From: Candidatus Zipacnadum vermilionense
GTDB lineage: Bacteria > Armatimonadota > Zipacnadia > Zipacnadales > Zipacnadaceae
Direction of reading: 5' to 3'
Length of the DNA stretch: 64,000 bases
Assembly: GCA_029821755.1 (NCBI GenBank)
Contig: JALGSV010000005.1
Coordinates: 62,001 to 126,000, forward strand
The notes under the pieces are model-generated. The model saw nothing but the letters and a program-made list of their open reading frames with translations, did not search any database and was not told the origin of the DNA. A program made the position numbers and the translations under genes. Shown piece by piece: positions 42,134-50,174 of the stretch (within the stretch, counting starts at the first letter, position 1; each line of letters starts with the position of its first letter).

Positions 42134-44425
42134 TCACTTCTCGTGGTTGCCCCGCTCCGCCTGGCGGAACACGTCCTTACCCTCCAGGCTCAAGAAACTT
42201 GCGCCCACCGCATTCACCGTCTGCACCGCGCCCTGCACCACGGCCACGTAAGCAAAGCGCGCGTCCGTCGCCAGCCCGCCCTGCTCCACCTTCTCGCCGC
42301 CGGGATTGGCGACCACCCACTCCGTCCAGTCCAGCCCCGAGTCGATTCTCCCCACCGTCACCTCTGGCGTATCCACCAGGAAGTTGATGCCCGCCGGGGT
42401 TGGTTCCGGGACGGCCGGCTGGGCTCCGCCTCCGTTGCGCTCGCTGGTCGGGTAGTGCGGAACATACGCCTCGGTGAACAGCAGCTTCTGCCCGGCCTGC
42501 GTCGCTCCGCGCCAGGTGTACCGCAACTGTCCCGGCACGCTCCTCATATTCGGGTCAGTCGTGCTCCGGTCCACCACCTGCAGCTTGCAGTCCGGCCGCG
42601 GCGAGAAGTACACCCACAGGTCATAGGACGGATTCTTCAGCGGCTGCGGCCAGTACCACGCCCAGGGCCGGTTGTAGAAGGTATTGGCCCAGTGCGTCCC
42701 CACCTGCGGCCCGATGTTCTGCGTGTTGAACACCGAGGCCACCTCCGCCAGGAACCCCTTCTCAAACTCCAGCAGGTCCCGCGTCACCAGGAAGCGGTTC
42801 TTCAGGAACAGGAAGTCGCGGGTGTACTTGACCGGGAAGCCGTTGTAGTTGCTCACTGTGACCGTGGCGAAGGTCGCCCCCTTCAGGTCCGCAAAGACCG
42901 GCACCTCCACCTCCTGATAGTAGGAGTCAGCCAGCCCCGGGTCGGTGTTGAAGCGCAGCGGCGCCGACCCCGACAAATCATTGATGAGCACCCGGTTCTC
43001 CCCCGAGTTTAGCCGGGCCGCCGTCTCGCTGGCCATCGCCAGGCACGACCCCCACCGCGTCATCCCCACGATCCCCGCCGGGTTGAGCGGATCGTGCCGC
43101 GGGAACAGATCCACCAACGCGAAGAAGTCGCCCGGATTCCACCCGCTGCGCAGCACCAGCTTGTTGGGCAGCACCCGCTCCGTAAGCAGCAGGCCACAGT
43201 CCACATTCGCCTTCATCGGATCGGGGTCCAGGTTGGGCAGATGCCGCGCCCCCGCCGCCTTGTTCCGCACTCGCAGCGTCTCGTGGCGGTACAACACCTG
43301 TGACCCACTCTCCGGCGCCATCGGCTTGACACCCTCGTCGCAGAACAGGTACGCCAGCGCGATCTTCTCCGTCCCCCCCGGCCCTAGCAGCATGTAATGC
43401 TTGAGGTACTCCGACTCCTGGTACAGCAGGTAATTCATCAACTTCTGCGCGCCGAACTTGTACCGCCCGTCCTGGGTGTGGGCGGCGAGCAACTCCATGA
43501 TGACCAGTCGGTCGGCCGCATTGGCGTTCCAGCCCCCGTTGCAGCCGTAAGGGATCACCGCACCGTCCGGCGAAATCTCCTGCAACAGCCGGTCCCACAT
43601 CGGCTTTACACCCGGGTCGGTCCATACCGCCTCGTCGCCTTCCAGTTCTGCTCGCAGCGCGATGGCCATCAGGCAGAGGAAGCTGTAGTTCAGGTCGTTC
43701 TGCGCGTAGTCCCGGTACTTCCACCAGTCGTCCTTCACCGTCGCGGCATACTGCTGCCACTCCGCCGCCTCGGGGATGTCCGGGTACCATAGCGCCGTCA
43801 GCCCCTTGCTGGCCCCCTCCGACTGCGCCCGGTGCACCGCGCTGCGCCAGAAGGTCTGCGGCGTATTCCACACGTGCAGGCTGCGCGCATGGAACAACAG
43901 CAGATCCCGGAACCACGTGTCCCGTTGCTCGTCCAGGATCCCGCCCTGGGTCAGGTAGCGCCGGTACACTCCCAGCAGCATCGGGTCCGGGTTGAAGTAC
44001 GAGTGCCACCCGTCCTGCTTGACCTCCTCCTGCAGGACCCGGTAGTAGTCCTGCAGCCCCACCAGGCACGCCTCCCCCCATTTGGGGTCGCCGGTGTCCA
44101 CGTACTTGGCCAGCAGAGGAAGCAGATGCCGGGGCGCGAAATGCCCATGCTGGGGATGGTCCACGTACTGCAGGTGGCCCGAGTCCTCGATCCACTGCGT
44201 GTAGGTCTGCTTGGTCACCGGTGTCTGCGGGATGGGGTAATGCCGGGCGTCCGGCACCGGCACCCCAAAGTCCCCCACGTCCTTCATGTAGAACACCGGC
44301 GGCCCCACTCGCTCGATGGCAGGCGCTTGCTCCCCACCAGCCGCCACGGAGAAGTCAACCGCCCCGGCCGCCCCGGCGGCCAGCGCGATCAGGAGGCACA
44401 GTACGGCGGTCAGCGGTCTCCGCAT
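42134..44425 (-). CDS. Secreted putative polysaccharide lyase, tandem copy B
   Basis: A 763-residue protein with signal peptide (ALAAGAAGAVDF). It keeps FAPRHLLPLLAKYVDTGDPKWG, GRYKFGAQKLMNYLLYQ, PLRFNTDPGLADSYYQEVEVP, FLFLKNRFLVTRDLLEFEKGF and GTHWANTFYNRP. A Trp/Tyr-rich stretch after this (PWAWYWPQPLKNPSYD) is an insertion not seen in copies A and C, and may alter glycan binding. It starts at ATG 44425, two bases after the stop of copy A, and ends 14 bases before copy C, so all three are one transcription unit. Confidence 0.72.
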   Translation of the reverse strand: MRRPLTAVLCLLIALAAGAAGAVDFSVAAGGEQAPAIERVGPPVFYMKDVGDFGVPVPDARHYPIPQTPVTKQTYTQWIEDSGHLQYVDHPQHGHFAPRHLLPLLAKYVDTGDPKWGEACLVGLQDYYRVLQEEVKQDGWHSYFNPDPMLLGVYRRYLTQGGILDEQRDTWFRDLLLFHARSLHVWNTPQTFWRSAVHRAQSEGASKGLTALWYPDIPEAAEWQQYAATVKDDWWKYRDYAQNDLNYSFLCLMAIALRAELEGDEAVWTDPGVKPMWDRLLQEISPDGAVIPYGCNGGWNANAADRLVIMELLAAHTQDGRYKFGAQKLMNYLLYQESEYLKHYMLLGPGGTEKIALAYLFCDEGVKPMAPESGSQVLYRHETLRVRNKAAGARHLPNLDPDPMKANVDCGLLLTERVLPNKLVLRSGWNPGDFFALVDLFPRHDPLNPAGIVGMTRWGSCLAMASETAARLNSGENRVLINDLSGSAPLRFNTDPGLADSYYQEVEVPVFADLKGATFATVTVSNYNGFPVKYTRDFLFLKNRFLVTRDLLEFEKGFLAEVASVFNTQNIGPQVGTHWANTFYNRPWAWYWPQPLKNPSYDLWVYFSPRPDCKLQVVDRSTTDPNMRSVPGQLRYTWRGATQAGQKLLFTEAYVPHYPTSERNGGGAQPAVPEPTPAGINFLVDTPEVTVGRIDSGLDWTEWVVANPGGEKVEQGGLATDARFAYVAVVQGAVQTVNAVGASFLSLEGKDVFRQAERGNHEK

Positions 44426-44427
44426 TG

Positions 44428-46737
44428 CTAGCCTACCTCCGTATTCCCCCGCTGCGGCGTACGGAACAGGTCCTCACCCTCCAGGGCCGCGAAGGTCGCC
44501 TGCACGCTGCTCACCCGCTGCACCTGCCCCTTCAAGATATCCACGTACAGGTACCGTGCGTCGGTAGTCAGACCGCCCTCGCTCACCTGTCCCCCGCCCG
44601 GATTGCTCACCAGCCACTCCACCCGATCCGGATCGAGGTTAAACCGCAGCACCGTCAGCTCCAGGGTGTCCTTCAGCGCCTGAATGCCGTCCGCCCCGGC
44701 GCTGCCCACCATGTCCTGCGGACGCGCCGCCCCCGGCGCGTTGGAGTGGATGAGCTGCATGCTCGCCTTGTGCGGGTAGAGCACCTGTGTGAACAGTAGC
44801 TTCTGCCCCGGCTGGGTCACGCCGCGCCAGTTGTAGCGCAGTTGCACCGGCACATCCGCCGCCCGCACATCAATTGCCGTGCGGTCCAGCACCTGGAGCC
44901 GGCAGTCCGGCTGCGGCGCGAACCACACCAGCAGGTCCACCGGCGGGTTGTTCAGGCTGAAGTTGGAGCCCGGCGGGGCGTCGAAGAAGGTATTGGCCCA
45001 GTTGTCGCCCAGTTGCGGCCCCACGTTCTGCGTGTTGTAGATGGGCGCCACCTGCGCCAGGAACCCCTCCTCAAACAGCGGCATGTCCCGCGTCACCAGG
45101 AACCGGTTCTTCAGGAAGAGGAACTCCCGCGTGTACGTCACCGGGAACCCCTGGTAGTTGGTCACCTTAACCGTCGCGAAAGTGGCCCCGGCCGAATCCG
45201 CGAACTCCGGCACCTCCACCTCCTGGTAGAACTTGTCCCGCAGGTCCGGATCGGTGTTGAACCGCAGCGGCGCCGCGCCCGACAGGTCGTCTATCGCCAG
45301 CCGGTTCTCATCCGACGACCCCTTGGCGTTGATCGGCATCCCCAGGCACGCCCCCCACCGCGTCATCCCCAGAATCCCCGGCGGGTTGAGCGGGTCATGC
45401 CGCGGGTACAGATCCACCTCCGCGAAGAAGTCTCCGGGGTTCCAGCCGCTGCGCAGGACGAGCTTCCACGGCTTGGTCCCCGGCGTGTTGATCATCAGAC
45501 AGTCAACGTTGTTGTGCAGTGGGTCCGGATCCAGTGGCGCCTGCCCGAACTTCGCGAAGTACTTGGCCGCCGCGTCCTTGCTCGCAACGCGCAGCATCTC
45601 CCGGTGGTACAGCACCTGCGACCCCGCCGCCGGCTGCACCGGCTCGATCGTGTCGTCCGCGAGCAGGTACACCACCGCGATCTTCTCCGTACTGTACGGC
45701 CCCATCAGCATGTGGTTCTGCTTGATCATGGGTTGCTGGTAGCGCATGTAGTTGAAGATGCGGCTCGCCGCGAAGCGGTACCGCCCGTCCCCGGTGTACT
45801 TGGCGGCCAGCTCCAGGGCCAACAGGCGCGAGGCTCCGGCTTGATTCCACCCGTCGTGCGCCCCGTAGGGGATGTTCGCCCCATCCGGCGACACCTCGTA
45901 CATGAACCGGTCCCAGATCTTGCGCATCTCCGGATCGGTGAAGAACTCCGTGTTCCCGGTCAGCTCCGCCCCCAGCAGCAAGGGCGGCATCACGCACAGC
46001 ATGTAGTAGTTGGAGTCATTGACCGGGTTGTCCCGGAAGCGCCAGAAGTCGTCGTAGACCTCGTCGGCGTACTTACTCCACGCCGCCGCCTCGGGGATAT
46101 CCGGGTACCACAGCACCGCCAGCTGCTTGGCTATCCCCTCCCCCTGCGCGCGATGCATCGGCCCTCGCCAGAAGTTCTGCTCCCCGCCCCACACCCGCAT
46201 ATTGCGGTTGTGGTACAGCACCAGGTCCTTGAACCAGGTGTCCTTCTCCGGATCCAGCAACCCGCCTGCTATCAGATGCCGCCGGTACAGGCCGATGTAC
46301 CCCGGCTCGTCGGTGAACTGCATAACGTAACCGTTGGCCGCTACGTCCTCCTTGAGAGCCTCATGGTAGACCTTGAGCATGTTGAGGCACGCCTGCCCGG
46401 CCGCGCGATCGTTGTCGTGCACGAACTTAGCCAACACCGGCGTGAAGTGGCGGGGCCCATAGCGACCGTGATTGTGAGGGCTGAGCGCGTAGTCGAAATG
46501 CTCCGAGTCCACCAGCCACTGGTAGTAGTCCTCTCGCGTCACCGGCGGCTGGGGGATCGGGTTGGCCTCCGGATCCGGCGCTGTATAGCGTCGCACGTCC
46601 TGGTGGTAGTACACGGGCGGCCCGAGCTTCTCCGGCGTCACCTCCGCCGGCGCGTTGGACACCGAGAAATCCCCGGCCAACCCCGGGACCGCCAGCATCG
46701 CCAGCATCGCGCAGAAGGCTACAGACTTGTTGAGCAT
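44428..46737 (-). CDS. Secreted putative polysaccharide lyase, tandem copy A
   Basis: A 769-residue protein starting at ATG 46737 (GGAGG upstream), signal peptide ending PGLAGDF. It shares YGPRHFTPVLAKFVHD, GRYRFAASRIFNYMRYQ, PLRFNTDPDLRDKFYQEVEVP, FLFLKNRFLVTRDMPLFEEGFLAQ and GDNWANTFF with the other copies. At residue about 500 it and copies B and C read RHDPLNPxGIxGMTRWG, a phrase specific to these three and absent from the 13918 and 17190 members. It is the first gene of the operon and is divergent from the radical SAM unit, whose first gene starts 140 bases away. Confidence 0.72.
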   Translation of the reverse strand: MLNKSVAFCAMLAMLAVPGLAGDFSVSNAPAEVTPEKLGPPVYYHQDVRRYTAPDPEANPIPQPPVTREDYYQWLVDSEHFDYALSPHNHGRYGPRHFTPVLAKFVHDNDRAAGQACLNMLKVYHEALKEDVAANGYVMQFTDEPGYIGLYRRHLIAGGLLDPEKDTWFKDLVLYHNRNMRVWGGEQNFWRGPMHRAQGEGIAKQLAVLWYPDIPEAAAWSKYADEVYDDFWRFRDNPVNDSNYYMLCVMPPLLLGAELTGNTEFFTDPEMRKIWDRFMYEVSPDGANIPYGAHDGWNQAGASRLLALELAAKYTGDGRYRFAASRIFNYMRYQQPMIKQNHMLMGPYSTEKIAVVYLLADDTIEPVQPAAGSQVLYHREMLRVASKDAAAKYFAKFGQAPLDPDPLHNNVDCLMINTPGTKPWKLVLRSGWNPGDFFAEVDLYPRHDPLNPPGILGMTRWGACLGMPINAKGSSDENRLAIDDLSGAAPLRFNTDPDLRDKFYQEVEVPEFADSAGATFATVKVTNYQGFPVTYTREFLFLKNRFLVTRDMPLFEEGFLAQVAPIYNTQNVGPQLGDNWANTFFDAPPGSNFSLNNPPVDLLVWFAPQPDCRLQVLDRTAIDVRAADVPVQLRYNWRGVTQPGQKLLFTQVLYPHKASMQLIHSNAPGAARPQDMVGSAGADGIQALKDTLELTVLRFNLDPDRVEWLVSNPGGGQVSEGGLTTDARYLYVDILKGQVQRVSSVQATFAALEGEDLFRTPQRGNTEVG

Positions 46738-46877
46738 AATGAACCTCCAGTAGTCGGGCTCCACCCGAACAGACTTCATTTCCCTCCTCCGGCCCGCCTA
46801 ACCTCCCCTACCCCCGGACGCCCCTCCCTGACCTTCCCCTTGCAGGATTCTCTCGCCTCCACCGCGAAACATGTCTC

Positions 46878-47219
46878 ATGACCATCGTGGCCTACCTTTT
46901 ATCGGCTCTCGTCGGCCTGGGCGGACTCATCTTCCTGCTCGGCTCCGTCCAGGGCCACACCGGCCCCCGCCTCCTCATCGGCCTGGTCCTGCTCGGCGCC
47001 GCCGCGGTTCTTTTCTACCTGGGTCGGATGAAAGCGCCGCAACCTACCCTCATCCAGAAGATCGATCTCACCGGCGATGTCTCCGCCCAAGACCTCAAGT
47101 GCAAGTCCTGCAGCGGCAAACTCGACTCCAAGAGCGTCAGCGTCCAGGCCGGCGCCGTCTTCATCAAGTGCCCCTACTGCGGCGCCCAATACCAGTTGGA
47201 GGAAGAACCCAAGTGGTAA
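46878..47219 (+). CDS. Small membrane protein with zinc-ribbon-like domain
   Basis: A 113-residue protein. Two hydrophobic segments (about 3-24 and 33-48) are followed by a cytoplasm-type tail with C-x2-C (CKSC) and C-x2-C (CPYC) pairs about 22 residues apart, typical of a small zinc ribbon. Its function is not known. The TAA stop at 47217-47219 overlaps the GTG start of the radical SAM gene, so the two are coupled. It may form part of the maturation unit described for the next gene. Confidence 0.7.
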   Translation: MTIVAYLLSALVGLGGLIFLLGSVQGHTGPRLLIGLVLLGAAAVLFYLGRMKAPQPTLIQKIDLTGDVSAQDLKCKSCSGKLDSKSVSVQAGAVFIKCPYCGAQYQLEEEPKW

Positions 47220-48628
47220 AGACCGCCGGGCGGCTGTGGCAGCGCGCCGCCGGCTGGGTGCGGGAGGACTTCCGCTCCGCCGGCGCGCACCTGTCTGCCC
47301 TGCGCACCCCGGCCCCCGCTCCCGGGCTGTACTCCTACCGCTGCGAGACCCCCGCGGGCAAGGTTCGCCTCCATCTACGCCTGCACCCGGACCGCACCGG
47401 CCTGCTCTTCATCAACGCGGTCCAGGCCTTCCACCTGCCTCCCACTGCCGCCGAGATGGCCAAGCACGCCCTGGACGATCTCCCCCGGCCCACTGCTCTC
47501 GCTCGGCTTCAGGCCACCTACCCGCAGGTCCCCGCCAGCGACCTCGCCGCTGACTACGACCGCCTCGCCGCCGCCCTGGCCCGACTCCGGGAGCCTTGCG
47601 ACGAGTGCCCCGCCGGTGTTCTTGGCTTGCCGCAACCGCCGCCCTTCTCTGTCCGCGCCACCGCCCCCTACAAGGCCGATCTCGCCCTCACTTACGCCTG
47701 CAACAACGCCTGCGGACATTGCTACAATGAGTCCGGGCGGACACTGACTCCCGATCTACCCTCCTCCGCCTGGCGCCGTGTACTGGACCAACTGCTGACC
47801 ATCGGCGTCCCCTATGTCATCTTCACCGGTGGCGAACCCACCCTCCGAGACGACCTCCCTGACCTGGTGGCGTATGCCGAGTCGCTGGGGATGATCGCCG
47901 GCCTCAACACCAACGGCCGCCGCCTGTCGGACCCCGCCCTCTGCCGCGCCCTGGCCGAGGCCGGTCTGGACCACGTCCAGATCACGCTCAACTCCGCGCG
48001 CCCCGAGGTGCATGACCGCCTCTCTGGCGCTCCCGCCTGGGCCGAGACCGTCGCGGGAATCCGCCAGTCCCTCGCCGCCGGCCTGCACGTCCTGACCAAC
48101 ACCACCCTCCTGCGCGAGAACGTCGCTGAGGCCACGCACCTGCCGGACTTCCTGCACGGCCTAGGCGTCCGCACCTTCGCCATGAACGGGCTGATCCATT
48201 CCGGCTGTGGCGCGCACTATCCCGGTGCCCTCCCGCCCGGCGAGTTGCGCCCGGTATTGGAGCAGGTCCGCGTCCGCGCCAGTGACCTGGGGATGCGCTT
48301 CCTATGGTACACGCCCACCGAGTATTGCGCCCTGGACCCGGTGGACCTGGGGCTAGGGGTCAAGTCGTGCAACGCCGCCGAGTACTCCGTCTGCGTGGAA
48401 CCCAATGGCGATGTTCTCCCCTGCCAGTCCTACTACCAACCCGCCGGCAACCTGCTGACCGACCCGTGGGAGACCATCTGGGAAAGCGACCTTTTCCGCC
48501 GCCTACGGCACCGGCGCGAGCAACCGGAGGCCGCCGGACTATCGTCCGCGTGCTGGGACTGCGAGAAGCTGACCGTCTGCGGAGGCGGGTGCATGTTGGA
48601 ATTGCCGTCGGGGAGAGAGGCCGAATGA
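47213..48628 (+). CDS. Radical SAM/SPASM protein with PqqD-like N-terminal domain
   Basis: A 471-residue protein starting at GTG 47213, with GGAGGAAG upstream inside the previous gene. Residues 38-125 (LYSYRCETPAGKVRLHLRLH, LLFINAVQAFHL) look like a PqqD-type peptide-binding region. The AdoMet cluster is C163-x3-C167-x2-C170, followed by FTGGEP (204-209). A C-terminal SPASM domain has Cys at 386, 394, 404, 447, 450, 456 and 460. This is the layout of peptide-modifying radical SAM enzymes. The closest plausible substrate in the operon is the Cys-Ala tail of the protein at 50174. Modification chemistry (thioether, epimerisation or other) cannot be decided from sequence. Confidence 0.85.
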   Translation: MVKTAGRLWQRAAGWVREDFRSAGAHLSALRTPAPAPGLYSYRCETPAGKVRLHLRLHPDRTGLLFINAVQAFHLPPTAAEMAKHALDDLPRPTALARLQATYPQVPASDLAADYDRLAAALARLREPCDECPAGVLGLPQPPPFSVRATAPYKADLALTYACNNACGHCYNESGRTLTPDLPSSAWRRVLDQLLTIGVPYVIFTGGEPTLRDDLPDLVAYAESLGMIAGLNTNGRRLSDPALCRALAEAGLDHVQITLNSARPEVHDRLSGAPAWAETVAGIRQSLAAGLHVLTNTTLLRENVAEATHLPDFLHGLGVRTFAMNGLIHSGCGAHYPGALPPGELRPVLEQVRVRASDLGMRFLWYTPTEYCALDPVDLGLGVKSCNAAEYSVCVEPNGDVLPCQSYYQPAGNLLTDPWETIWESDLFRRLRHRREQPEAAGLSSACWDCEKLTVCGGGCMLELPSGREAE

Positions 48629-48822
48629 GCGGCGTCCGCGCCGGGAATCCGTCCCGCCGCCCGGCGGAGACGGGCCGGATTCGCCTGACCCAGCTTCGCT
48701 GGACAGTTCAACACGGCCCCTCCTGGTATCGCGCCCGACGTCACCATCAAATAGAGGTCGCAGCCGACCCGACAGAGGTGAACTCACCGTGCCCCAGCAA
48801 CCCCTACTCGACCGCATCATGA
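48625..48822 (+). CDS. Possible small coupled ORF, 65 residues
   Basis: An ATG at 48625 overlaps the stop of the radical SAM gene (ATGA) and opens a 65-codon frame that reads into the start of the next gene. It has many Arg and His residues and one Cys, and no recognised motif. It could be a translated small protein or just an open stretch; the gap of 160 bases between the two paralogues otherwise shows nothing I recognise. Low support. Confidence 0.2.
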   Translation: MSGVRAGNPSRRPAETGRIRLTQLRWTVQHGPSWYRARRHHQIEVAADPTEVNSPCPSNPYSTAS

Positions 48823-50174
48823 CCGCCATCGGCGCCCGGCCCCGTCGGGGACGCGATCTGGAGCCCGGCATTTACTCCTATGAGCGCCTGGAGGGAGACT
48901 GGCCCACCCGTTTCCATCTGCGCGTGGACCCTGACGAGGGCGGTCTGCTGCTGGCCAACGCCGCCGAGACCGCCTACCTCTCCTCTGTCGGCACCCGCAT
49001 GGCCCGCGACGTGCTGGAGGGACTCAGCGACGAAGACATCTACGGCGATATCCGCGCCGTCTTCCGCCGGGCCAGTCTGGCGGAGATGCGGGCCGACCTG
49101 GCGCAAATCCGCTCCCTGATCGCCGATCTATCCTCTCCCGGCGACAACTACCCTGTCACCGACCTTACCGACGATCAGGTCGCCAACTGGAGCCGTCGCC
49201 TCGCCGCCCCCTTCCGCGCCGACGTGGTCCAGGGCGACCCTCGGACGGGCCGCGAGATTCTCCAGCGCCTCTGGGAGGTGGGCATCCCTCATGTCACCTT
49301 CCTCGTCCGCCCCGAGGCTCCCGCCGACGATCTGCCGGCGTTGATTGAGGCTGCCGAGGACCTCGGCATGATCGCCGGTTTGCGTGCCACCGCCTCCTGG
49401 CTCTCGTCTGATCTGATCCAACGCGCCGCCCTGGCCGGTTTGGACCATCTAGACCTGCTCTACCTCTCGACCGATTTAGCCGCCCACGACGAGCTCTGCG
49501 GGCCGGGCGACCATGCACGGGTGCTGGCGGCCTTCGAGCAGTGCCACCACCTGGAGTTGTGCCCGGTGGCCCAGGTCCCGCTCTACGCCCACAACACCGA
49601 CGGCAACCTGGAGGCAGTCTTCTCCGCCCTCCCGGAGGCCGGCGTGACCAACCTCAGCTTCTTCGCCCTGGCCTGCCCGGATGACGACGCCGCTGCCCAG
49701 GCGGCCGGCGCGCTTCCGGCTCGCGCCTTGCCCCAGGTAGCGCTCAGCATCGCCGAGGCCGCCGAGAGCACCTCCGCCCGCTACCTCTGGTCTCCCCCGG
49801 TGCGCTTCGACAGCCGCCAGCCCTTGGCCGCGCAGCTCCTCGCCGGCCCCCGCACCGCCGGCGACGTGTCCGTACGCGTGGAGGCCGACGGCCGCGTCCT
49901 CCCCGCCCGCGGCGGCCCCACCTCCGTGGGCAACGTGGTGACCGACGCCTGGGAGGAGATCTGGGGCAACGAGTGCTTCCGCCGCTACCGCGAGCGCCTG
50001 CAGGCTCCCACCCGCTGCGCCGACTGTCCCGACCTGACTATCTGCGTCGCTGACTGCCCTAAGAACCCAGAAGGCTGGAGCGACGACACGGGGGAAGTTG
50101 GAGGTCGAAAGTCGGAAGTCGAAAGTGAACGACCGGGAAATGCACCCGATTGCGACTCGGGGGGTGAGGAGTGA
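48789..50174 (+). CDS. Degenerate radical SAM/SPASM paralogue lacking the AdoMet cysteines
   Basis: A 461-residue protein starting at GTG 48789 (AGAGGTG upstream). It aligns over its whole length with the previous radical SAM protein: IYSYERLEGDWPTRFHLRVD, LLLANAAETAYL, then EDLGMIAGL and AAHDELCG. But the segment that holds C-x3-C-x2-C in the paralogue is absent, and GGEP is replaced by RPEAP. The SPASM part keeps only CADCPDLTICVADC, and its first PC-type motif reads LPARGG. It therefore cannot bind the radical SAM cluster and probably acts as a structural or binding partner of the active enzyme. Its stop overlaps the start of the membrane protein by one base. Confidence 0.8.
   Translation: MPQQPLLDRIMTAIGARPRRGRDLEPGIYSYERLEGDWPTRFHLRVDPDEGGLLLANAAETAYLSSVGTRMARDVLEGLSDEDIYGDIRAVFRRASLAEMRADLAQIRSLIADLSSPGDNYPVTDLTDDQVANWSRRLAAPFRADVVQGDPRTGREILQRLWEVGIPHVTFLVRPEAPADDLPALIEAAEDLGMIAGLRATASWLSSDLIQRAALAGLDHLDLLYLSTDLAAHDELCGPGDHARVLAAFEQCHHLELCPVAQVPLYAHNTDGNLEAVFSALPEAGVTNLSFFALACPDDDAAAQAAGALPARALPQVALSIAEAAESTSARYLWSPPVRFDSRQPLAAQLLAGPRTAGDVSVRVEADGRVLPARGGPTSVGNVVTDAWEEIWGNECFRRYRERLQAPTRCADCPDLTICVADCPKNPEGWSDDTGEVGGRKSEVESERPGNAPDCDSGGEE

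Noticed and set aside
44842-46881. 679-codon plus-strand ORF opposite lyase copy A
   Set aside because: It mirrors a real secreted protein on the other strand, is full of Arg, His and Val-rich shadow sequence, and has no domain or ribosome site.
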